NCBI GenBank assembly: GCA_965655625.1
Contig: CBFHHA010000064.1
Location: 1-7,050, forward strand
DNA length: 7,050 nucleotides
Direction of reading: 5' to 3'
Source: CAJJDF01 sp965655625
Lineage (GTDB): Bacteria; Bacteroidota; Bacteroidia; Flavobacteriales_D; CAJJDF01
Shown here: positions 1 through 5,252 of the stretch, piece by piece
Position numbering within the stretch: position 1 is the stretch's first letter
Layout: each line of letters opens with the position of its first letter
Notes under the pieces: model-generated
The model's input: the letters and a program-made list of their open reading frames with translations, nothing else
Database searches by the model: none
What the model was told of the DNA's origin: nothing
Translations under genes and position numbers: made by a program

Positions 1-41
1 ATCGAAATAAATTTTAAATTGCTTACAATCAAAATACTACA

Positions 42-746
42 CTATGGATTGCTCACAGAAACTACTTGAGTAATGCCGTTAATCACCTTGTTTCCGGAAA
101 TAACAAAGTCCGCAATATAATTCCCAATGGCATCAGGATTCGTTGGTGATTGAAAATCTGGGAATGCTGATCGAAGCATATCTGTATTCACTGAGCCCAA
201 TGCCAGGCAGTTTACTTGAATATTGTCTTCTCGAAAGTCTTCTGCCAAACACTCGGTAAGAATTGAGAGAGCTCCTTTACTTGAGCTATAAATAGACAAA
301 CCCGGAAACTTTACGCTACCAGTCACCCCTCCAACACTTCCTATATTGACTATGTGTGCGTTTTGAGACACCACCATTTTAGGGTGAAAATATTGAATCA
401 ATTTGACAACTGCTTTATAATTCAAATTAAAAACCGAGTCAATTTCCTCTTCGGTTATTTCGAGAAAATTTTTATTTAGTAGTTTTCCCGAGTTGTTTAT
501 TAGTCTATCAACCGAAGGTATTTTACTGAAGGTCTCATTTAATTCTTCTTCGGTGAAATTCTCCAAATCAATTACGACCGGATATATTTTCCCATGACCC
601 TTTACCTTGGTAGCTAATTCAACTAATTTATTTTTTCTTCTAGCAAGGGCGTAAACCGTGTGTCCCTGGTTAGCTAAAGCTAAGGCAGTGTGGTACCCAA
701 CACCGGAACTTGCTCCGGTTACTATTATATTTAAATGGTTAGTCAT
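42..746 (-). CDS. SDR family NAD(P)-dependent oxidoreductase, paaE-linked
   Basis: Classical short-chain dehydrogenase/reductase of 234 residues, a normal length for a single Rossmann domain. Seen: the N-terminal nucleotide-binding motif TGASSGVG (residues 10-17), NNSG at 84-87 (usually NNAG), and a plausible catalytic tetrad of Asn109, Ser137, Tyr153 and Lys157 (YSSSK). An Arg-Arg pair at 36-37 after the second beta strand would suit NADP(H), which is inference. The start codon lies inside the 3' end of paaE, with 8 bp overlap (739-746), so the two genes are almost certainly co-transcribed and probably translationally coupled. The substrate cannot be read from the sequence. Because it is tied to the epoxidase reductase gene, it may act on a hydroxylated or keto intermediate of phenylacetate breakdown, or replace a step such as 3-hydroxyacyl-CoA oxidation. 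That is inference only. No terminator is visible in the 41 bp after its stop. Confidence 0.9.
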   Translation of the reverse strand: MTNHLNIIVTGASSGVGYHTALALANQGHTVYALARRKNKLVELATKVKGHGKIYPVVIDLENFTEEELNETFSKIPSVDRLINNSGKLLNKNFLEITEEEIDSVFNLNYKAVVKLIQYFHPKMVVSQNAHIVNIGSVGGVTGSVKFPGLSIYSSSKGALSILTECLAEDFREDNIQVNCLALGSVNTDMLRSAFPDFQSPTNPDAIGNYIADFVISGNKVINGITQVVSVSNP

Positions 747-1791
747 CGAAACTAACTTTTAACACGGCTGACGTAGGAACTGTCTGGCAAGTTAGTACGT
801 AGCCATCTGCTACTTCTTGTTCTGTAAGTGCATAATTAATTTTCATTTTTGCGGAACCTTCGATAATTTTCGCTCTACACGTACAACACACACCACCTTT
901 ACAAGAATAAGGCAAATCAAGCCCTTGCTCAATCCCTTCATCCAAAATTGATTCTGCACTATCTACCTTATATAAATATTCGAAATCATCATCATCAATT
1001 GTTATTGTGATTGATGATTCTGAAATTTCAGTTTCAATTTCCTCAATATTGTTTGATACAGAAGTGGTAAATAATTCGAACTTTATCATTGAATCTTCGA
1101 TGTTCTTAGACTTTAAAAATTCATTAATATCAAGAATCATTGATTCAGGACCACAAGAAAAGTATTGATATGAGTTTAGATTCAATAAACTAGATTCAGT
1201 AAGTTCCGATAATTTGACTTTGTTTATCCTACCATTTAAGACAGGATTTCCCACATCTTCTCTGGTGTACATATAGTGAATGTTCAAATTGTTTGACGAA
1301 ATGTCGTTCAATTCCTCAAGAAAAATGACACTTTCCTTTGTTTTATTTAAGTAGAAAAGATCAATTGTTGAGTTTTCTTCGTTCTTGAGTATTCCCTTTA
1401 AGATTGAAAAAATAGGTGTAATTCCACTACCCGCAGCAAACAGCGTATAATGGTTTTTGTTTGACGAATTTAATTCTGGCACAAAATTACCTTGAGGTGC
1501 CATTACATCAATCACCTCACCTATTTTCAATTCTTGGTTGGCGTAAGTTGAAAACACACCGTTCTCCACTTTTTTTACCAAAACCGCTAATTCATTTTCA
1601 TAAGGCGCTTTCCAGATTGAATAAGCTCTTTGAACTGATTCTCCATTTATTGTGGCTTTGAGAGTAATGTATTGACCTTCGATAAATTTGAATTCATGTG
1701 TTAGTTGGTCAGGTATTTCAAATTTTATTGAAACTGAATCCGAAGTAACTTTATTCAATTCCACAACCTTGAGCGGGGAAAATTTATTCAT
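739..1791 (-). CDS. paaE: Phenylacetyl-CoA 1,2-epoxidase reductase subunit PaaE
   Basis: Reductase component of the PaaABCE epoxidase. It takes electrons from NADPH through FAD and a [2Fe-2S] cluster to the PaaA di-iron site. The 350 residues match the usual length (about 356 in E. coli). Domain order: flavin-binding barrel with RAYSI at 55-59; nucleotide-binding domain with GSGITP at 121-126 and CGP at 213-215; an acidic linker around 248-272; and a C-terminal plant-type ferredoxin domain with cluster ligands Cys297, Cys302, Cys305 and Cys335 (CX4CX2CX29C). An extra Cys303 sits beside the second ligand. This domain order, with the ferredoxin at the C terminus, is typical of PaaE and related reductases. 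It is divergent from paaABCD instead of ending that operon, and overlaps the downstream SDR gene by 8 bp. The ATG at 1791 has no Shine-Dalgarno sequence. The assignment as PaaE rests on both the architecture and the adjacent paaA. Confidence 0.94.
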   Translation of the reverse strand: MNKFSPLKVVELNKVTSDSVSIKFEIPDQLTHEFKFIEGQYITLKATINGESVQRAYSIWKAPYENELAVLVKKVENGVFSTYANQELKIGEVIDVMAPQGNFVPELNSSNKNHYTLFAAGSGITPIFSILKGILKNEENSTIDLFYLNKTKESVIFLEELNDISSNNLNIHYMYTREDVGNPVLNGRINKVKLSELTESSLLNLNSYQYFSCGPESMILDINEFLKSKNIEDSMIKFELFTTSVSNNIEEIETEISESSITITIDDDDFEYLYKVDSAESILDEGIEQGLDLPYSCKGGVCCTCRAKIIEGSAKMKINYALTEQEVADGYVLTCQTVPTSAVLKVSFDD

Positions 1792-1843
1792 ATTGATTTG
1801 GGATTTATAGTTTTTTATCTTGTTTTAATAATGCAAATTTGAC

Positions 1844-1874
1844 TTTACTTTTCGTATTTCAATTTGTATCTTTG
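1844..1874 (+). promoter_or_regulatory. Candidate Bacteroidota promoter for paaABCD
   Basis: TATCTTTG at 1867-1874 matches the Bacteroidota -7 consensus TAnnTTTG exactly. A TTTA at 1844-1847 lies 19 bp upstream, a three-of-four match to the -33 TTTG element at a normal spacing. A perfect TTTG at 1838-1841 is 25 bp away, probably too far. Initiation would fall near 1878-1881, giving a paaA leader of about 120 nt. Confidence 0.6.
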
Positions 1875-1904
1875 ATTTCGCAATACGACTGTAATTATAG
1901 AGTG

Positions 1905-1936
1905 CAAATCTAATCATTGATTTTATTTATTTCAAC
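1905..1936 (-). promoter_or_regulatory. Candidate Bacteroidota promoter for paaE-SDR
   Basis: Read on the minus strand, TAGATTTG (1912 down to 1905) matches TAnnTTTG exactly, and GTTG (1936 down to 1933) supplies a TTG -33 element 20 bp upstream. Initiation would fall near 1898-1901, with a leader of about 107 nt before the paaE ATG. It faces the plus-strand promoter, so the two predicted transcripts overlap by roughly 20 nt at their 5' ends. Confidence 0.55.
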
Positions 1937-1943
1937 TATACTT

Positions 1944-1965
1944 ACATTGTATTGAAAAACAATGT
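1944..1965. promoter_or_regulatory. 22-bp inverted repeat, possible operator in the paaA leader
   Basis: Perfect 7-bp arms, ACATTGT (1944-1950) and ACAATGT (1959-1965), are separated by 8 bp. The size and symmetry suit a dimeric repressor such as a TetR-family protein, a family known to control paa genes in several bacteria. The repeat is downstream of the predicted paaA start and just upstream of the predicted paaE -33 element. It could instead be an RNA hairpin in the paaA leader, or chance in AT-rich DNA. No regulator gene is in the window. Confidence 0.35.
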
Positions 1966-2000
1966 TTTACATATTAATTATTCACTAAATAACTATTTTT

Positions 2001-2939
2001 ATGAGTACAATAGGAGAAGCTACAATGACGGGGCAAGAATTATTCGATTACAAAATCGAAAACGACTTAAAAATTGAACCTAAAGATTGGATGCCGGATG
2101 ATTACAGAAAGCATTTACAAAGACAAATGTCACAACATGCTCATTCTGAAGTGATTGGTATGCAGCCTGAAGGGAATTGGATTTTGCGAGCACCCTCGTT
2201 ACGAGCAAAAGTAATTTTACTGGCTAAAGTTCAAGACGAAGCGGGACATGGACAATACTTATATTCGTCTGCAGAAACATTAGGAAAAACGAGAGACGAA
2301 TTTATTCATGAATTGCAAAGTGGCAAAGCAAAATACTCGAGCATATTTAATTACCCCACATTGACTTGGGCTGATATGGGAGCTGTAGGTTGGTTAGTAG
2401 ATGGAGCTGCAATAGTAAATCAAGTATCCCTACAGAGAACTTCCTATGGACCTTATTCTAGAGCGATGGTAAAAATATGTAAAGAAGAAAGTTTTCATCA
2501 GAGACAAGGTTATGAAATAATGGCACAAATGGCTAATGGAACTCCTGAACAAAAAGAAATGGCTCAGGATGCATTGAACCGATTTTGGTGGCCTTCCATT
2601 ATGATGTTTGGACCGCATGATGGAGATTCGCCAAGAACTGGAAATGCCATGAAATGGAAAATAAAAAGAGAGACTAATGATGATTTACGCCAACAATTTA
2701 TAGACAAAACTGTTGGACAGGCAGAGGTTATTGGACTTACCATTCCTGATCCTGATTTGAAATGGAACGAAGAAAGAGGGCATTATGATTTTGGGGAGAT
2801 GAATTGGGATGAGTTTTGGAGTGTTGTGAATGGGAACGGACCTTGTAACAAGCAAAGACTTCAGCATCATATAGATGCTCATGAAAACGGAAGTTGGGTA
2901 AGAAAAGCTGCCAATGCGTATGCCTTGAAAAATGGGTGA
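2001..2939 (+). CDS. paaA: Phenylacetyl-CoA 1,2-epoxidase catalytic subunit PaaA
   Basis: Catalytic alpha subunit of the ring-epoxidising multicomponent oxygenase, which turns phenylacetyl-CoA, O2 and NADPH into ring-1,2-epoxyphenylacetyl-CoA in the cytoplasm. The protein follows the E. coli PaaA sequence as I recall it along its whole length: DWMPDDYRK near the N terminus, HAHSE with Glu50, QDEAGH giving Glu80-x-x-His83, then SSIFNYPTL, VDGAAIVNQ, RTSYGPY, and KEESFHQRQG giving Glu163-x-x-His166. These are the expected di-iron-binding elements of the ferritin-like fold. C-terminal landmarks are NRFWWP (193-198) and IPDPDL (248-253). From ATG 2001 it is 312 residues, against about 309 in E. 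coli. A second in-frame ATG at 2025 has AGGAG (2012-2016) 8 nt upstream and begins MTGQELF, which aligns with the E. coli start, so a 304-residue product is quite possible. It is first in the plus-strand paaABCD unit. Confidence 0.97.
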   Translation: MSTIGEATMTGQELFDYKIENDLKIEPKDWMPDDYRKHLQRQMSQHAHSEVIGMQPEGNWILRAPSLRAKVILLAKVQDEAGHGQYLYSSAETLGKTRDEFIHELQSGKAKYSSIFNYPTLTWADMGAVGWLVDGAAIVNQVSLQRTSYGPYSRAMVKICKEESFHQRQGYEIMAQMANGTPEQKEMAQDALNRFWWPSIMMFGPHDGDSPRTGNAMKWKIKRETNDDLRQQFIDKTVGQAEVIGLTIPDPDLKWNEERGHYDFGEMNWDEFWSVVNGNGPCNKQRLQHHIDAHENGSWVRKAANAYALKNG

Positions 2940-3080
2940 TATTAGGTTTTCAAGTATCCTACAATACATGACATACTAAAAACACCAGTATTCCCTAAAT
3001 AATATCTCCCTTCATAGTAGTAAAAAAATGTACTCTGGGAATGCAACTAATTGAAAAAAAAATTAAAAAAATTAAAAAAG

Positions 3081-3371
3081 ATGAGCGAAGATAATCAGGG
3101 ACAAGTTTGGGAAGTGTTTGTACAAGCTAAACCAGGACTTGCCCACAAACATGTGGGTAATATTCAAGCAATGGGAAGAGAAATGGCCCTTCAAAATGCT
3201 CGAGACATGTATGTAAGAAGAAAAGAGGGGATAAGTATTTGGGTTGTAAAATTTGATGACATTGTCGCTTCGTCTCCCGAAGAACTTGGTTCTTTCTTTG
3301 ATCCAATGGATGATAAGGCATACAGACAAGCTACCTACTATAAGATGCCAGAAGGAGCAAAACATATATAA
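3081..3371 (+). CDS. paaB: Phenylacetyl-CoA 1,2-epoxidase subunit PaaB
   Basis: Small subunit of the PaaABCE epoxidase, which bridges PaaAC heterodimers into the larger complex and has no catalytic residues of its own. The product from ATG 3081 is 96 residues (E. coli PaaB has 95). It carries the family landmarks WEVFVQAKPGL (10-20), HKHVGN (22-27), MALQNARDMYVRR (35-47), SIWVVK (52-57), ASSPEE (63-68) and FFDP (72-75). An in-frame TTG at 3051 would add a lysine-rich stretch of ten residues encoded by an A-rich tract. That stretch is not a PaaB feature, so the ATG is preferred. The A-rich leader directly before the ATG agrees with start contexts in flavobacteria, which rarely use Shine-Dalgarno pairing. 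The gap to paaA is 141 bp, long for subunits of one complex, but gene order and strand support one operon. Confidence 0.95.
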   Translation: MSEDNQGQVWEVFVQAKPGLAHKHVGNIQAMGREMALQNARDMYVRRKEGISIWVVKFDDIVASSPEELGSFFDPMDDKAYRQATYYKMPEGAKHI

Positions 3372-3460
3372 ACGCCCAACGAAATACCGATACGAAACTT
3401 ATTATTCGGAGAGATAGGAAATAAAACTCTCTGGGTTCAGGTTTTAATACACACATTATA

Positions 3461-4219
3461 ATGACAGAAAACGAACACATAATTCATTTCTTATACAGAT
3501 TGGGAGATAATTCGCTCATATTAGGACAGCGATTAGCCGAATGGTGCTCCAAAGGCCCAACATTGGAGGAAGATGTTGCTCTTACCAACATTTCGCCTGA
3601 TAACTTTGGACAAGCCAGAATGATATTTAGCCACTTAGCGGAACTTGAAGCCAATGGTAAAAGCGAAGATGACTATGCATTTAAAAGAAATGAAAGAGAA
3701 TTTTATAATGCACTTATTGTGGAGAGACCAAACGGTCATTTTGGAGATACAATAGCAAGAAGTTTTCTGTTTGATGCTTTTCAATTTCATTTTTACAAAG
3801 AGTTGACCAAAAGCACAAATGATTTTTTGGCTGGTTTGGCAGGAAAATCCCTTAAAGAAGTTCAGTATCACGTGCGTCATTCGGGCGAATGGATAGTGAG
3901 ACTTGGAGATGGAACTGAGGAGAGCAAAGAAAAAATTCAAGAATCAATTAATAGTTTATGGGAGTACACTGGCGACATGTTTGCAACAGATGACCAAATT
4001 AACGCTTTGACTAAAGCAGGAATTGCTCCTGACTATTCTGTGATAAAATACAACTGGTATAAAACCGTGGAAGAAGTATTATACAGAGCCACATTAAAAA
4101 AACCGGAAGATGGCTTTATGCAAAATGGCAGCTTAAATGGATTGCATTCTGAGTTTTTGGGTCATTTACTAGGAGATATGCAGTATTTACAAAGGGCCTA
4201 CCCAAACGCTGAGTGGTAA
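3461..4219 (+). CDS. paaC: Phenylacetyl-CoA 1,2-epoxidase structural subunit PaaC
   Basis: Structural beta subunit that pairs with PaaA. It shares the ferritin-like fold but in the characterised enzyme binds no iron. The 252 residues compare with about 248 in E. coli. Recognisable landmarks in order: RLGDN (13-17), QRLAEWC (23-29), GQAR (50-53), the segment 87-100 with ERPNG and DTIAR, KEVQYHVRHSGEW (132-144), RLGDGT (147-152), GLHSEFLGHLL (227-237) and MQYLQRAYPNAEW (240-252) at the very C terminus. The start at ATG 3461 follows an A/T-rich leader without a Shine-Dalgarno sequence. The gap from paaB is 89 bp and contains a weak stem-loop (about 3402-3435, two G-U pairs). I see no internal promoter box there. 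Confidence 0.96.
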   Translation: MTENEHIIHFLYRLGDNSLILGQRLAEWCSKGPTLEEDVALTNISPDNFGQARMIFSHLAELEANGKSEDDYAFKRNEREFYNALIVERPNGHFGDTIARSFLFDAFQFHFYKELTKSTNDFLAGLAGKSLKEVQYHVRHSGEWIVRLGDGTEESKEKIQESINSLWEYTGDMFATDDQINALTKAGIAPDYSVIKYNWYKTVEEVLYRATLKKPEDGFMQNGSLNGLHSEFLGHLLGDMQYLQRAYPNAEW

Positions 4220-4234
4220 ATTCCGTCCTAACTA

Positions 4235-4249
4235 TTTCCCTGAGGGAAA
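4235..4249. repeat. Short perfect hairpin between paaC and paaD
   Basis: TTTCCC, loop TGA, GGGAAA form a perfect 6-bp stem in the 45-bp spacer just after the paaC stop. No T-run follows on either strand, so it does not look like an intrinsic terminator. It might mark RNA processing or protect a 3' end, or it may be chance. Confidence 0.3.
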
Positions 4250-4264
4250 AACTTTACACTATTT

Positions 4265-4774
4265 ATGGAGAACACAAGTGAAATAAAACTTACTGTTGAT
4301 GAAATTTGGGCAATTTTGGATACGATTCCGGATCCAGAAGTTCCAGCAATTTCTATTGTAGAGCTAGGTGTAGTTAGAAAAGTAAGTATAGCGAGTAATG
4401 TAGTAACGGTAAATATCACACCGACCTATAGCGGATGTCCAGCCACCGAAAGATTCATGCAAGACATACGGGATTTTTTAAAAATAAATGGGATTTTGGA
4501 AGTGAATATTGTTATGCAATATTCGCCAGCTTGGACGACAAATTGGCTCTCGGACGAAGCAAAAGAAAAATTAAGAGTCTATGGAATTGCACCTCCCATT
4601 GACGGTACTGAAGATAAAGGCTTCCTTTTTCAGAGTGGGCCCAAAGTTGTACCCTGTGTAAAATGCAATTCTGAAAATACTGAATTAAGTAGTCAATTTG
4701 GCTCAACAGCTTGTAAAGCTCTTTATAAATGCAATGATTGCTTAGAACCGTTTGAATATTTTAAGTGTATTTAA
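4265..4774 (+). CDS. paaD: Phenylacetate degradation protein PaaD (MIP18/DUF59 family)
   Basis: Accessory protein of the paa oxygenase operon. It is needed for pathway function in characterised bacteria and is not part of the purified epoxidase. By kinship with SufT/MIP18 proteins it probably assists Fe-S cluster or metallocentre assembly, for example on PaaE. Residues 10-100 are the MIP18 (DUF59) domain: EIWAILDTIPDPEVP (13-27) with the DPE signature, ELGVVR (33-38), TPTYSGCPAT (52-61) with the conserved Cys58, and PAWTTNW (88-94). The C-terminal part is a cysteine-rich zinc-ribbon-like module special to PaaD: Cys131 and Cys134, FGSTACKALY (145-154) with Cys150, Cys156 and Cys159, and the terminal FKCI with Cys168. 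The 169 residues compare with about 165 in E. coli PaaD. It is the last gene of the plus-strand unit: instead of paaE, an opposing unrelated gene follows 9 bp later. Confidence 0.95.
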   Translation: MENTSEIKLTVDEIWAILDTIPDPEVPAISIVELGVVRKVSIASNVVTVNITPTYSGCPATERFMQDIRDFLKINGILEVNIVMQYSPAWTTNWLSDEAKEKLRVYGIAPPIDGTEDKGFLFQSGPKVVPCVKCNSENTELSSQFGSTACKALYKCNDCLEPFEYFKCI

Positions 4775-4783
4775 TTGGACTGT

Positions 4784-5113
4784 TTAGTTTTCGTCCCAAG
4801 AATCATCTATAATATCAAAATCTGTTTTTGATTTACTTTGAGACCATTTTCTGTCTAGGTACCAATGTGTGGCCCAAACTACTACCCCACCCATGGCATA
4901 GCCCAAAATTTCTAACACAAACTTATTTAGATTCTGCACCTCGTACCCAACGAGAGCCAACACAATTCCTAAGAGAAATGAAAGAATAAATAACCCAACA
5001 AGAAAGATTACAATTCCTAAAACGGCAAATGCCGTGGGATTCTTTTTGTGTTTTTCTGCAAGTCGTTTGAATAAAATTCCAACATAAACTAAAACCAGAA
5101 TAATAAGTAACAT
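4784..5113 (-). CDS. Small multi-pass membrane protein of unknown function
   Basis: I do not recognise this family. From the ATG at 5113 it is 109 residues. A hydrophobic segment at about 2-15 is followed by the basic stretch KRLAEKHKK (16-24). A long hydrophobic block spans about 29-56, long enough for one extended or two short membrane segments, and another segment spans about 67-84. After RK (88-89) the tail is polar and acidic (DFDIIDDSWDEN, 98-109). The positive charges suggest the basic loop and the tail are cytoplasmic if there are three spans. The frame is open upstream to a TTG at 5188, which would add a hydrophobic 25-residue lead. With no ATG there, I prefer 5113. It converges on paaD with a 9-bp gap and is divergent from the helicase gene, so nothing ties it to phenylacetate metabolism. 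The membrane-protein-like composition throughout argues that it is real. Confidence 0.65.
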   Translation of the reverse strand: MLLIILVLVYVGILFKRLAEKHKKNPTAFAVLGIVIFLVGLFILSFLLGIVLALVGYEVQNLNKFVLEILGYAMGGVVVWATHWYLDRKWSQSKSKTDFDIIDDSWDEN

Positions 5114-5252
5114 AAGAGAATTGTGTTGGTGAGATTTAAAAATGCAAACTATTTTGATGAAAAGAAAGAAAATAAACAAATAAAACAACGCCTAGGTATT
5201 AATTATTTCGACATTTTTGTAACTTAACTTTTCATATTAGAAGAAGAAAAAA

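Noticed and set aside
1461..1661. Plus-strand open frame of 66 codons within paaE
   Set aside because: It is the antisense shadow of a well-supported reductase gene and shows no recognisable protein features.
3053..3080. A-rich tract as a CRISPR or microsatellite-type repeat
   Set aside because: Only two short imperfect units are present and composition explains them; there are no spacers and no longer repetition.
2430..3365. Several minus-strand frames opposite paaA and paaB
   Set aside because: They lie antisense to strongly conserved genes, have odd composition, and have no family motifs.
4235..4249. Intrinsic terminator after paaC
   Set aside because: The stem is only 6 bp, no T-run follows on either strand, and paaD follows directly in the same operon.
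2001..4774. Alternative reading as a benzoyl-CoA epoxidase (box) locus
   Set aside because: The presence of PaaB, PaaC and PaaD with their specific landmarks, and the PaaA sequence itself, fit phenylacetyl-CoA epoxidase; BoxB loci lack the PaaB, PaaC and PaaD subunits.
5204..5219. Bacteroidota -7 box (CATTTTTG, 5212-5219) for the helicase gene
   Set aside because: The first base deviates from TAnnTTTG and no TTG-like -33 element is present at the right distance.
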